64,000 bases of DNA, taken from NCBI RefSeq assembly GCF_019145495.1, contig NZ_JAHSTU010000010.1:186001-250000 (forward strand), written 5' to 3'. Positions 48,358 through 58,211 of this stretch are shown here, piece by piece. Under the pieces are notes generated by a model that ran no database searches, had not been told where the DNA came from, and was given only the letters and a program-made list of their open reading frames with translations. The stretch's first letter is position 1, and each line of letters begins with the position of its first letter. Both the position numbers and the translations under genes were made by a program. This stretch comes from Pseudomonas azerbaijanoccidentalis. Lineage in GTDB: Bacteria > Pseudomonadota > Gammaproteobacteria > Pseudomonadales > Pseudomonadaceae.

Positions 48358-51300
48358 ATGAACCTGCCCATCTCCGCAGACAGTGCCCTGGACGGCTTCC
48401 ACCCCGCCGTCAGTGCCTGGTTCAGCCACACGTTCCCCGCGGTCACCGCCGCTCAGGCCCGGGCGTGGCCGTTGATCCGCCGGCGGCGCTCGACCTTGAT
48501 CGCCGCGCCCACCGGCTCCGGCAAAACCCTCACCGCGTTCCTCGCGGTGATCGACGACTTGGTGCATCGCGGCCTCGAAAGCGCCGACGGGCTGCCGAAC
48601 GAAACCTTGGTGGTCTATGTCTCGCCGCTCAAGGCTTTGTCCAATGACATCCGCATCAACCTGCAAAATCCGCTGGCGGGCATCACTGAACAGCTGCGCC
48701 TGATGGGCCTGCCCGAACTGCAGATCACCACGGCAGTGCGCACCGGCGATACGCCGCAAAAAGACCGCGCGGCGATGCGCAAAACCGCGCCGCACATACT
48801 GGTCACCACCCCCGAGTCACTTTATGTGCTGCTCGGCTCCGACTCCGGCCGGCAAATGCTTGGCAGCACGCGCACGGTGATCGTCGACGAGATCCACGCC
48901 ATGGCCGCCAGCAAACGCGGCAGTCACCTGGCCCTGAGCCTCGAACGCTTGCAGGCGCTGTGTGCCGAACCGCTGGTGCGCATCGGCCTGTCGGCCACGC
49001 AAAAACCCATCGACGCCGTCTCGCGCTTCCTCGTGGGCCGGGACCGCCCCTGTGAAATCGTAGACATCGGCCACGCCCGCCCACGGGATTTGGGCATCGA
49101 AGTGCCGCCCGTGCCGCTCTCGGCGGTGATGGCCAATGATGTCTGGGAGTTGGTCTACGACCGTCTCGCCGTCCTCGCCCGGGAACACCGCACCACACTG
49201 ATTTTCGTCAACACCCGGCGCCTGGCCGAACGCCTGAGCCGGCACCTGAGCGAACGTTTGGGCAAGAACGCCGTGGCCGCCCACCACGGCAGCCTGGCCA
49301 AGGAGTTTCGCCTCGACGCCGAGCAGCGGCTCAAGCGCGGCGAGTTGCAAGTGCTGATCGCCACGGCGTCACTGGAGTTGGGCATCGACATTGGCGATGT
49401 CGATCTGGTGTGCCAGATCGCCTCGCCGCGTTCGATTTCCGGTTTTTTGCAACGCGTTGGCCGCTCCGGACACCAGGTGGGCGGCACGCCCAAGGGGCGT
49501 TTGTTCGCCACCACTCGCGACGACCTGATCGAATGCGCCGCATTGCTGGACTGCGTGCGCCGGGGCGAACTCGATACGTTATTGATCCCCGTGGCACCGC
49601 TGGACGTTCTGGCGCAACAGATCATCGCCGAAGTCAGCTGCCAGGAATGGCAGGAGCAGGCGTTGCTGGAGATGCTGCGGCGCGCCTCGCCCTACGCCGA
49701 ACTCGACGACAAACACTATCAGGCACTGCTGCACATGCTTGCCGAAGGCTACAACGGCCGTCAGGGCATCCGCAGCGCTTACCTGCACCGCGACGCGGTG
49801 ACTCGTAGCCTGCGCGGCCGACGTGGCGCAAAACTGACGGCCGTGACCAGCGGCGGCACCATCCCGGACAACGCCGACTACAGCGTGCTGCTCGAACCCC
49901 AAGGGCTGAACATCGGCAGCGTCAACGAAGACTTCGCCGTGGAAAGCATCGCCGGGGATGTCTTTCAGTTGGGCAACACCTCCTATCGAATCCTGCGCGT
50001 GGAAACTGGCAAGGTGCGGGTCGAAGATGCCCAGGGCCAGCCGCCGACCATTCCGTTCTGGCTCGGCGAGGCGCCGGGACGCAGTGCCGAATTGTCGGTG
50101 GCCGTGGCGCGCCTGCAAGCGCATCTCGATGAGTTGCTGAGTGCCACGCCGGGCAATTTGCAACCGAGTCTCGACTGGCTGACGAACACCCTTGGCCTGA
50201 ACCTGGCCAGCGCTGAGCAATTGGTCGAATACCTCGCCCGGGCGCGCCAGACCCTCGGCGCCCTGCCGTCGCAAGATACGCTGCTGATGGAGCGCTTTTT
50301 CGACGAGTCCGGCGGCACGCAATTGATCATTCACAGCCCGTTCGGCAGCCGCATTAACCGCGCCTGGGGCCTGGCCCTGCGCAAACGTTTCTGCCGCACC
50401 TTCAACTTCGAACTGCAGGCCGCCGCCAGCGAAGATGCCATCGTCCTGTCGCTGTCCACCAGCCACAGCTTTGAACTGGACGACGTTTGGCGTTACCTGC
50501 ACAGCAACAGCGCCGAGCACCTCCTGATTCAAGCGGTGCTCGATGCGCCGCTATTCGGCGTGCGCTGGCGCTGGAATGCCGGGGTCGCCCTGGGCCTGCC
50601 GCGCTACAGCGGCGGACGTAAAGTGGCGCCACAAATCCAGCGAATGAAAAGCGAAGACCTGATCGCCAGCGTGTTTCCCGACCAGATCGCCTGCGTGGAA
50701 AACCTCGCCGGCGAGCGGGAAATTCCCGACCATCCGCTGGTGGAACAAACCCTCGACGATTGCCTGCACGAAGCCATGGACTGCGAAGGCTGGCTGACAT
50801 TGCTGCGGCGCATGGAAAGCGGCGACGTGCGCTTGATCAGCCGCGACTTACCGGCGCCCTCACCGCTGGCCGCGGAAATTCTCAGTGCCCGCCCCTATAC
50901 CTTTCTCGACGATGCCCCTCTGGAGGAACGCCGCACACAAGCAGTGCTCAACCGACGCTGGAGCGATCCGCAATCTACCGACGACCTCGGCGCGCTGGAT
51001 GCCGAGGCGATTGCCGCGGTGCGCGAAGAAGCCTGGCCGGCGCCCGGCAATGTCGATGAAATGCACGAGACATTGATGAGTCTGGCGTGCATCACCGACG
51101 CCGAGGCCCGCGCCAACCCGCACTGGCTTGAATGGCTGAAAAGCCTGGCCGACAACGGCCGCGCCTGCCAAATCAATCAAGCCCTGTGGCTGGCCCGGGA
51201 ACGGCTGAGCTGCCTGCACGCCATTTATCCACAGGGCGAATGGCAACCGAATCTGCCAGCGCTGCCGGGTTTTGACGAGCCTTGGACAGTGGACGAAGCC

Positions 51301-52662
51301 GTGCTGGAAATGATTCGAGCCCGGCTCAGCGCTTTCGGTCCGTTGCCGCTGCAAGCGATTGCAGACCCGCTCGAATTACCGCCGACTCAAGTCGCCCAGG
51401 CCCTGGCGCAACTGGAGCACGAAGGCTACGTGCTGCGTGGTCGTTTTACCCCGGGCTGCCCAGTAGAAGAGTGGTGCGAACGGCATCTGCTGGCGCGGAT
51501 TCACCGCTACACGGTCAAGCGTCTGCGACGGGAAATCGAGCCGGTGGCGTTGCAGGATTTCATGCGGTTCCTGTTCGACTGGCAGCATTTGTCCAGCGCT
51601 ACCCGAGGCCAGGGCAATGCGGTGCTGCCGGCAATCATCGCGCAGTTCGAAGGCTACCCCGCCGCTGCATCCGCCTGGGACAGCGACATCCTGCCGGCCC
51701 GCATCAAGGACTATTCATCGACCTGGCTCGATGAGTTGTGCCGCAACGGCAAACTGGCGTGGACCCGACTCACGACGCACAACAAAACCGCCGGCACGGC
51801 CCTGCGTAGCACGCCGATCGTGTTGTTGCCGCGCAATCGGGTCGGGCTGTGGAGCGAGTTGACTGAGCAAACGCCGGTCAGCGAACTGTCACCGAAAACC
51901 CAAAAGGTTCACGCTGCACTCAGCCAGCACGGTGCACTGTTTTTCGATGAGCTGATTCACGAGGCTCATCTGCTGCGCTCGGAACTGGAAATCGCCCTGC
52001 AGGAATTGGTCGGCGCCGGGCTGGTAAACGCCGATAGCTTTGCCGGCCTTCGCGCGCTGATCACCCCGGCCAGCAAGCGCCAGAACCGTAGCAGCCGTCG
52101 CGGGCGCGGAGCGTTTGTCGGCGGCATGGATGACGCTGGGCGTTGGGCACTGCTGAGGCGCGCAAGTGCAGTGCCGGTTGTGGATAACCTGCGTCCTGCA
52201 GCGACACCGGCCGAGACCTTGGAACACATCGCCATGACCTTGTTGCGTCGCTACGGCGTGGTGTTCTGGCGAATGCTTGAGCGTGAGGCGGATTGGTTGC
52301 CGAGCTGGCGGGAATTGCTGCGAACGTTTCATCGTCTGGAAGCACGCGGGAAGATTCGCGGCGGGCGATTTGTCAGTGGGTTGGCGGGCGAGCAATTTGC
52401 GTTGCCTGAGGCGATTCCGCTGCTGCGCGAAGTTCGACGCCGGCCCCATGACGGGAGCTTGATTGCGGTGTGCGGGGTTGATCCGCTGAACCTGGCTGGC
52501 ACGCTGTTGCCCGGCGCGAAAGTCCCGGCGCTGGCGAGTAACCGATTGGTGTATCGGGATGGGTTGCCGGTGGCGGCGGAGATGGCGGGTAAGCAGGTTT
52601 TTTGGGGGGAGCTGGAACAGTCGGTCAGTGCCGAGATCAGTCACAAGCTGATCCGGCATTGA
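48358..52662 (+). CDS. lhr: Lhr-family ATP-dependent DNA helicase
   Basis: 1434 residues, the longest helicase type in bacteria. Q-like start (HPAVSAWFSHTFPAVTAAQARAWPLI), Walker A A50-PTGSGKT57, Walker B D177-E-I-H180, SAT-type GLSATQKP, and motif VI IASPRSISGFLQRVGRSGH. After the RecA pair come the winged-helix/beta-barrel core and an Lhr C-terminal extension. Lhr is a 3'-5' translocase on single-stranded DNA with a preference for RNA:DNA hybrids and a suggested role in stress or crosslink repair. The ATG at 48358 gives the family N-terminus; a longer frame from 48313 has none. Single-gene unit. Confidence 0.93.
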   Translation: MNLPISADSALDGFHPAVSAWFSHTFPAVTAAQARAWPLIRRRRSTLIAAPTGSGKTLTAFLAVIDDLVHRGLESADGLPNETLVVYVSPLKALSNDIRINLQNPLAGITEQLRLMGLPELQITTAVRTGDTPQKDRAAMRKTAPHILVTTPESLYVLLGSDSGRQMLGSTRTVIVDEIHAMAASKRGSHLALSLERLQALCAEPLVRIGLSATQKPIDAVSRFLVGRDRPCEIVDIGHARPRDLGIEVPPVPLSAVMANDVWELVYDRLAVLAREHRTTLIFVNTRRLAERLSRHLSERLGKNAVAAHHGSLAKEFRLDAEQRLKRGELQVLIATASLELGIDIGDVDLVCQIASPRSISGFLQRVGRSGHQVGGTPKGRLFATTRDDLIECAALLDCVRRGELDTLLIPVAPLDVLAQQIIAEVSCQEWQEQALLEMLRRASPYAELDDKHYQALLHMLAEGYNGRQGIRSAYLHRDAVTRSLRGRRGAKLTAVTSGGTIPDNADYSVLLEPQGLNIGSVNEDFAVESIAGDVFQLGNTSYRILRVETGKVRVEDAQGQPPTIPFWLGEAPGRSAELSVAVARLQAHLDELLSATPGNLQPSLDWLTNTLGLNLASAEQLVEYLARARQTLGALPSQDTLLMERFFDESGGTQLIIHSPFGSRINRAWGLALRKRFCRTFNFELQAAASEDAIVLSLSTSHSFELDDVWRYLHSNSAEHLLIQAVLDAPLFGVRWRWNAGVALGLPRYSGGRKVAPQIQRMKSEDLIASVFPDQIACVENLAGEREIPDHPLVEQTLDDCLHEAMDCEGWLTLLRRMESGDVRLISRDLPAPSPLAAEILSARPYTFLDDAPLEERRTQAVLNRRWSDPQSTDDLGALDAEAIAAVREEAWPAPGNVDEMHETLMSLACITDAEARANPHWLEWLKSLADNGRACQINQALWLARERLSCLHAIYPQGEWQPNLPALPGFDEPWTVDEAVLEMIRARLSAFGPLPLQAIADPLELPPTQVAQALAQLEHEGYVLRGRFTPGCPVEEWCERHLLARIHRYTVKRLRREIEPVALQDFMRFLFDWQHLSSATRGQGNAVLPAIIAQFEGYPAAASAWDSDILPARIKDYSSTWLDELCRNGKLAWTRLTTHNKTAGTALRSTPIVLLPRNRVGLWSELTEQTPVSELSPKTQKVHAALSQHGALFFDELIHEAHLLRSELEIALQELVGAGLVNADSFAGLRALITPASKRQNRSSRRGRGAFVGGMDDAGRWALLRRASAVPVVDNLRPAATPAETLEHIAMTLLRRYGVVFWRMLEREADWLPSWRELLRTFHRLEARGKIRGGRFVSGLAGEQFALPEAIPLLREVRRRPHDGSLIAVCGVDPLNLAGTLLPGAKVPALASNRLVYRDGLPVAAEMAGKQVFWGELEQSVSAEISHKLIRH

Positions 52663-52679
52663 TGTTGTCTGGGCCGGCC

Positions 52680-52758
52680 CTATCGCGAGCAGGCTCGCCC
52701 CCACAGTAAATCCGTGGCATTCACACATCCCCTGTAGGAGCGGGCTTGCCCGCGAAGG
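52680..52758. repeat. REP pair, family C
   Basis: CTATCGCGAGCAGGCTCGCC arm (52680-52706) and GTAGGAGCGGGCTTGCCCGC arm (52733-52758). It separates the convergent lhr and MscS-type genes. Confidence 0.82.
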
Positions 52759-52778
52759 GGCCAACACTGCCAACTGAG

Positions 52779-54905
52779 CTATTGAGGCCGCGGCCGCTCC
52801 GGCATCAACACCGCCGAATGCTCCGGCTCCGCCGCTCCCTCCTGCGGTGGCTCTGAATGCCGCGGCATCAAAACCTGCTGTGGATAAGTCTGCGCGAAGT
52901 GTACCCACGGACTGTTATCCACAAGCTTTTTCAAACGCTGGTTGAACGCTCGACTCACCGCGTACTGCCCCCCGGACACGGTACGGAACTGCGCCGTCAG
53001 CACCACGCCATTGAGGTCCATCTTGTCGACACCGAACACGTCCAATGGCCCCTGCAAGTTGTACCGCAGGAACGGATCGTCGCTGATCGAGTGCCCGGCC
53101 TCGCGGATCAGTTCGATGGCCTTGTCGACATCGGTGTCGTAGGTGAACTGCACCGAGAAAAACGCATAGGCAAACTGCCGCGATTGGTTGGTCACCGCTT
53201 TGATCTGGCCGAACGGCACCGAGTGCACAAAACCCTTGCCGTCGCGCAGGCGCAGGGTGCGAATGGTCAGGCCTTCGACCGTGCCGGCGTGCCCGGAATC
53301 GAGCACCACCCAGTCGCCGATGGACAGGGTGTCTTCGATGATGATGAACAGCCCGGTGATCACGTCCTGCACCAGTTGCTGGGAGCCAAAACCGATGGCC
53401 AGACCGATGACCCCGGCACCGGCCAGGAATGGCGCGACGTTGATCCCCAGGTTGGCCATGGTGGTGATTGCGCAAATCACCACCAGAATGATTTTGATCG
53501 CATTGCGCAGCAACGGCAGGATGGTTTTGACCCGCGTACTCGGCTGACGCGCCGAGCGTTTTGTGGCCGGTGGTTTCAGCGCTTCCTGGATCGCCGTGTC
53601 GAGCACCACCCAGACCATCCAGGTGATCAGGAAGATCAGGCCGATGTGACTCAGCGAATCACTGATCGCTCGACCGACCGCGTTGCTCACCGCGAAATCG
53701 AACAACGACACGCCCCAGATGCGCCCAAGGATGTCGATGAACACGATGGCCATGGCAATGCGCAACAAGGCATGGGACAGGTTGAGAAAACGCTCTTTGT
53801 AGGCACTGTTGCGGCGCAGGTCCGCTTCACTGCGCGACTTAAACAAGTGATGCAGCGTAGTACTCAGAAACACCGTGGCAATCAGCAGCACCGTGGTGAA
53901 CAGCGCACTGCGCAGGACCTGCTGATTGTCTGCACTGACGCTGATCAGATTGATGATCGAGACCAGCACCATCAACAGTATCGGCCAATACCAGAGCCCG
54001 GAAAATATCCGCAAAGTTTCACGCAAGGCCGGCTGTTTCCGACGCTGCGCCAGTGGCAGGATCCGGATCAACTGAGCGACCGGACGACGCATGCGGATCA
54101 CCAGCAGGCCAAAGGAAATCGACGCCGCCAGACCGGTAAATACCGCAATGCTGCTGGTGAGGTTGTTGCCCAATTGATGTGAGATCTGCGGGCTGGTCAG
54201 GGCGTCACTCAGCGCGACAAGAAAACCGATTCCAAACAACGGACGCGGGCTGTGCTGACGAATGATTTGTACGGCCCGGCGCTTGTGGCCGGTGTTGAAC
54301 AATACCACCAACGACATCACCAACGAGGCGGCGAACACACCGCTACTGGTGGCATAGGCAAAGCACAACGCGAGCGCCCGCCCCGCCGACACTGGTAGAA
54401 ACTGGCTGGCATAAATCGTCAGTGGCAGGCTGACCAACGCCGCAATGCTGTAGGGCAACACGTAACCCAACAAGGCCTGGCCACGCTCGCGAGTGAGCAG
54501 CAGCCGATGTTCACACAGACGTTGGGCGGACCATTTGCCGAGCAACCACAGCGAGCCAAAAACAGCGGCCCAGACAAAGGTCAGCAACAGGAAATCCCCG
54601 GTCACGCTCCAGCTCGAACGAGCGGACGGGCGATTGACCAACTGATCCACCTCATCCGCCGCACGATCCGCGCGCAGGCGCCAGGCGTCGACCAGGTTTT
54701 CATTGAGATCGAGTTTGTTTTGCACCTCGTCAATGCTGGAGCTGATGGCTCCCAGTAAACCGCCCTGTACCAGCGGTTGAGGATGGGCCGGTGGCGTCGC
54801 GGCAGTGGTACTGGCAGGCAGGCCCGGAATAGCCGCCGCCTCCAGTTCCTCGCTGCCCAGAAACAGCAACGCGCCGAGCAACATCGCGGTCTTGAGCTTG
54901 ATCAA
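52779..54905 (-). CDS. MscS-family mechanosensitive channel (large, YbiO-like)
   Basis: 708 residues from a TTG start at 54905, chosen because AAAGGAG lies 8 bases ahead and MIKLKTAMLLGALLFLGSEELEAAA then gives a signal peptide. A periplasmic helical domain (to about 110) is followed by several membrane helices and the MscS pore-lining helix and cytosolic part (PFLAGAGVIGLAIGFGSQQLVQDVITGLFIIIEDTLSIGDWV, with GSQQ and the following beta domain). Layout is that of YbiO (about 740 residues), a large small-conductance channel that vents solutes on osmotic downshock. Upstream in-frame codons to 55058 have no ribosome site. Confidence 0.88.
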   Translation of the reverse strand: MIKLKTAMLLGALLFLGSEELEAAAIPGLPASTTAATPPAHPQPLVQGGLLGAISSSIDEVQNKLDLNENLVDAWRLRADRAADEVDQLVNRPSARSSWSVTGDFLLLTFVWAAVFGSLWLLGKWSAQRLCEHRLLLTRERGQALLGYVLPYSIAALVSLPLTIYASQFLPVSAGRALALCFAYATSSGVFAASLVMSLVVLFNTGHKRRAVQIIRQHSPRPLFGIGFLVALSDALTSPQISHQLGNNLTSSIAVFTGLAASISFGLLVIRMRRPVAQLIRILPLAQRRKQPALRETLRIFSGLWYWPILLMVLVSIINLISVSADNQQVLRSALFTTVLLIATVFLSTTLHHLFKSRSEADLRRNSAYKERFLNLSHALLRIAMAIVFIDILGRIWGVSLFDFAVSNAVGRAISDSLSHIGLIFLITWMVWVVLDTAIQEALKPPATKRSARQPSTRVKTILPLLRNAIKIILVVICAITTMANLGINVAPFLAGAGVIGLAIGFGSQQLVQDVITGLFIIIEDTLSIGDWVVLDSGHAGTVEGLTIRTLRLRDGKGFVHSVPFGQIKAVTNQSRQFAYAFFSVQFTYDTDVDKAIELIREAGHSISDDPFLRYNLQGPLDVFGVDKMDLNGVVLTAQFRTVSGGQYAVSRAFNQRLKKLVDNSPWVHFAQTYPQQVLMPRHSEPPQEGAAEPEHSAVLMPERPRPQ

Positions 54906-55094
54906 GGCATCCGCTCCTTTGGATAAGACTGTAAGGAACTGATCGAGAAACGGCGGACTAGTTCGGCGATGGCCTGCAACTGCCCGGCGATCTTTGCGTT
55001 CAAGACAAATATCAAATGCTCTTCCCTGTATTTTTCCGCACAACCCAAACCCCGACACTGCGCTCCATCACATCAACCCACCGGAGTTGCAGCC

Positions 55095-56297
55095 ATGCCC
55101 ATTGCCTTGCTCGCGCTGACCCTCAGCGCCTTCGCCATCGGGACGACCGAGTTCGTCATCGTTGGCCTGCTACCTACCATCGGCGCCGACCTCGGGGTCA
55201 GCCTGCCATCGGCCGGCCTGCTGGTCAGCCTCTACGCACTGGGCGTCGCCGTTGGCGCCCCGGTGCTGACCGCCCTGACCGGCAAAGTGCCGCGCAAATT
55301 GTTGCTGCTGTCGCTGATGGTGTTGTTCACCCTCGGCAATCTGCTGGCGTGGAAAGCGCCGGGCTACGAGTCGCTGATACTCGCACGGATCGTGACCGGC
55401 CTGGCCCACGGGGTGTTTTTCTCGATCGGTTCAACCATCGCCACCAGTCTAGTGCCCAAGGAAAAAGCCGCCAGCGCCATCGCCATCATGTTCACCGGCT
55501 TGACCGTGGCGCTGGTGACCGGCGTACCGCTGGGCACATTCATCGGCCAGCATTTCGGCTGGCGTGAAACCTTCCTTGCCGTCTCGGCATTGGGTGTGAT
55601 CGCGTTCATCGGCAGCCTGCTCTACGTGCCGAAAAATATCGCCCACAGCAAACCGGCTTCACTGGTGCAGCAATTACAGGTGCTCAAGCAACCACGTCTG
55701 CTGCTGGTGTACGCCATGACGGCGGTTGGTTACGGCGGTTCGTTCATTGCCTTCACCTTCCTCGCGCCGATCCTTCAGGACATCGCAGGTTTCAGCGCCA
55801 GCACCGTCAGCCTTGTCTTGCTGGTGTACGGCCTCTCGGTGGCGGTGGGCAACATCTGGGGCGGCAAACTGGCCGACAAACGCGGCCCGATCAGCGCCTT
55901 GAAAATCATCTTCGCCCTGCTCGCCGCCGTGCTGTTCGTGCTGACGTTCACCGCCAGTAATCCATGGCTGGCACTGGCCACCGTGCTGGTCTGGGGCGCC
56001 GTGGCGTTCGGCAACGTGCCGGGGTTGCAGGTGTATGTGGTGCGTCAGGCCGAACATCACACCCCGCATGCGGTGGACGTTGCGTCGGGCCTGAACATCG
56101 CCGCCTTCAACCTCGGCATCGCAGGTGGGGCGTGGGGCGGTGGTTTGATCGTCGCGCACATGGGCTTGATCCATACCGCGTGGATTGGCGGGCTGGTGGT
56201 GCTGGTGGCGCTGGCATTGACGGCATGGAGTGGACGCCTGGATCGCCTCGGCCCGGTGTATGCCGAGAGCTCGACCCGCGTCGTCGCCGGTCACTGA
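55095..56297 (+). CDS. MFS exporter, DHA1 family
   Basis: 400 residues with 12 hydrophobic segments. The start PIALLALTLSAFAIGTTEFVIVGLLPTIGADLGVSLPSAGLLVSLYALGVAVGAPVLTAL has the DHA1 motif A region (SLYALGVAVGAPVLTALTGKVPRK), and LARIVTGLAHGVFFSIGSTIAT is like YdhP/AraJ-type sugar or drug exporters. Substrate unknown. ATG at 55095, 9 bases after CCGGAG. Divergent from the MscS gene. Confidence 0.88.
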   Translation: MPIALLALTLSAFAIGTTEFVIVGLLPTIGADLGVSLPSAGLLVSLYALGVAVGAPVLTALTGKVPRKLLLLSLMVLFTLGNLLAWKAPGYESLILARIVTGLAHGVFFSIGSTIATSLVPKEKAASAIAIMFTGLTVALVTGVPLGTFIGQHFGWRETFLAVSALGVIAFIGSLLYVPKNIAHSKPASLVQQLQVLKQPRLLLVYAMTAVGYGGSFIAFTFLAPILQDIAGFSASTVSLVLLVYGLSVAVGNIWGGKLADKRGPISALKIIFALLAAVLFVLTFTASNPWLALATVLVWGAVAFGNVPGLQVYVVRQAEHHTPHAVDVASGLNIAAFNLGIAGGAWGGGLIVAHMGLIHTAWIGGLVVLVALALTAWSGRLDRLGPVYAESSTRVVAGH

Positions 56298-56303
56298 TAA
56301 CCC

Positions 56304-56393
56304 CCTGTGGGAGCTAGCCTGCTAGCGATGGCGATAGATCAGCCAACATTGATGTGTCTGACAGACCGCTATCGCTAGCAGGCTAGCTCCCAC
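56304..56393. repeat. REP pair, family C (GCTAGCAGGCTAGC type)
   Basis: CCTGTGGGAGCTAGCCTGCT at 56304 and complement ending at 56393. Nearly identical to the pair at 919-1020. Confidence 0.88.
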
Positions 56394-56490
56394 ATTTGAA
56401 TTACTGGTGCCTACCGTCCGTAGCCCCACCGAAACTTTCGTCGCCGCCCCGCAGTCAGCAAAAGAATGGGGCACTCAGACGGGAGGCGAC

Positions 56491-57417
56491 ATGGCGGCGA
56501 TTCACATCGGAATTTCAGGTTGGCGTTACACGCCCTGGCGGGGGGATTTCTACCCAAAGCGGTTGCCCCAAAAGCGCGAGCTGCAATTCGCGTCGCGGGC
56601 GGTCAACAGCATCGAAATCAATGGATCGTTCTACGCCCTGCAGCGGCCTGACCGGTACGCCCGCTGGTATGCCGAGACCCCGCCGCACTTTATCTTCAGC
56701 GTCAAAGCCCCGCGTTTCATAACCCACATCAAGCGTCTGCGGGACATTCATAAACCCCTGGCCAATTTCTTTGCCTCCGGGGTGCTGGAGCTCAAGGAAA
56801 AGCTTGGCCCGATCCTCTGGCAATTTCCACCCAACTTCAAATTCGATGCCGAGCTGTTCGAAACCTTTCTCGACCAGTTGCCGCACAACACCGAACAAGC
56901 CGCCGCGCTCGCCCACCAGCACGACTCACACCTGAGCGGCCCGGCCAGCATGAAGGCCCACGCAAAGAAGCCGGTGCGCCACGCCGTGGAAATCCGTCAC
57001 GAGAGCTTCATCGACCCGGTCTTTGTTCGCCTGCTCAAGCGCTATAACGCTGCATTGGTCATCGCCGACACCGCCGGTAAATGGCCGTATCGCGAAGACA
57101 TCACCAGTGACTTCGTTTACCTGCGCCTGCACGGCGCCGAAGAACTCTACGCCAGCGGCTACACCCCACAGGCGCTAAAGCGTTGGGGCGATCGGATCGA
57201 GGCCTGGCATCACGGCCGGCAACCGGCTGACCCCCATTTGATCGCGCCGCGACAAAAGCCCAGGGCGCGCAAATCCCGCGAGGTATTTTGTTATTTCGAC
57301 AATGACATCAAAGTCCGCGCGCCCTTCGATGCGCGTCGACTGCTGGAGCGCTTCGACCTCGACCAACATTTGCTCACCACCCCCGGCGAACCCGCTGCCG
57401 AAGGGGTGCTGCCATGA
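56491..57417 (+). CDS. DUF72 family protein (YecE-like)
   Basis: 308 residues, TIM-barrel protein of unknown function. Typical sequence: IHIGISGWRYTPWRGDFYPKRLPQKRELQFASRAVNSIEINGSFYALQRPDRYARWYAETPPHFIFSVKAPRFITHIKRL, then LGPILWQFPPNFKFD, and DFVYLRLHGAEELYASGYTPQALKRW. GGGAGGCGAC lies ahead of the ATG at 56491. The next gene starts inside its stop (ATGA), tying it to the ybhP-clsB-ybhN series. Confidence 0.87.
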   Translation: MAAIHIGISGWRYTPWRGDFYPKRLPQKRELQFASRAVNSIEINGSFYALQRPDRYARWYAETPPHFIFSVKAPRFITHIKRLRDIHKPLANFFASGVLELKEKLGPILWQFPPNFKFDAELFETFLDQLPHNTEQAAALAHQHDSHLSGPASMKAHAKKPVRHAVEIRHESFIDPVFVRLLKRYNAALVIADTAGKWPYREDITSDFVYLRLHGAEELYASGYTPQALKRWGDRIEAWHHGRQPADPHLIAPRQKPRARKSREVFCYFDNDIKVRAPFDARRLLERFDLDQHLLTTPGEPAAEGVLP

Positions 57418-58211
57418 GCATTTCCGAGCCTATCGGCGTGACGGACGAGCAAGCGCAAGTCAACACCTCCGCGCACCGTTTTACGGTGCTCACGGTCAAC
57501 ACCCACAAGGGTTTCACGGCGCTGAACCGTCGATTCATCTTGCCGGAACTGCGTGAAGCGGTGCGCAGTGTGTCCGCCGACGTGGTGTTTTTGCAGGAAG
57601 TCCACGGCACGCACGAACAGCATCCCAAGCGCTACAGCAATTGGCCGGCGATGCCGCAGTACGAGTTTCTTGCCGACACCCTGTGGCCGCAGTTCGCCTA
57701 CGGACGCAATGCGGTTTATCCGGCAGGCGATCACGGCAACGCGCTGTTGTCGAAATTCCAGATCGTTCGCCATGACAACCTCGACGTGTCCATCAGCGGC
57801 CATGAGAATCGCGGCATTCTGCATTGTGTCCTTCGACTGCCCGGCGAAGGTCCAGAGGTACACGCGATCTGCGTGCACCTTGGCCTGCGTGAAACCCACC
57901 GCAATGAACAACTCAAATTGCTCGCCCGGCGCCTGGCGGAACTGCCCAGTGACGCGCCGGTGATCGTCGCCGGCGATTTCAATGATTGGCGCCAGCGCGC
58001 CGATGCCCTGCTCAAACCCTGCGGGCTTCACGAGGTGTTCGCCCAGCATCACGGCAAACCGGCACGCAGTTTTCCGGCGCGCCTGCCAGCCCTGCGCCTG
58101 GACCGCATCTACGTGCGCAACCTCAAGGCCAGCCAACCGCAAGTGCTGACCACCCGTCCCTGGTCACACCTTTCCGACCACGCCCCGCTGTCGGTGGAGA
58201 TCGAGCTATGA
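57414..58211 (+). CDS. ybhP: Endonuclease/exonuclease/phosphatase family protein (YbhP)
   Basis: 265 residues of the EEP superfamily. Motifs: VLTVNTHKGFT, ADVVFLQEVHGTHEQ (metal Glu), VHAICVHLGLRETHRNEQ, APVIVAGDFNDWRQRAD (GDFND), RLDRIYVRN and the C-terminal WSHLSDHAPLSVEIEL (catalytic His). Reaction unknown, probably phosphodiesterase or phosphatase on lipid-linked phosphate, judging from co-translation with clsB (ATGA overlaps on both sides) as in E. coli ybhPON. Confidence 0.88.
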   Translation: MSISEPIGVTDEQAQVNTSAHRFTVLTVNTHKGFTALNRRFILPELREAVRSVSADVVFLQEVHGTHEQHPKRYSNWPAMPQYEFLADTLWPQFAYGRNAVYPAGDHGNALLSKFQIVRHDNLDVSISGHENRGILHCVLRLPGEGPEVHAICVHLGLRETHRNEQLKLLARRLAELPSDAPVIVAGDFNDWRQRADALLKPCGLHEVFAQHHGKPARSFPARLPALRLDRIYVRNLKASQPQVLTTRPWSHLSDHAPLSVEIEL

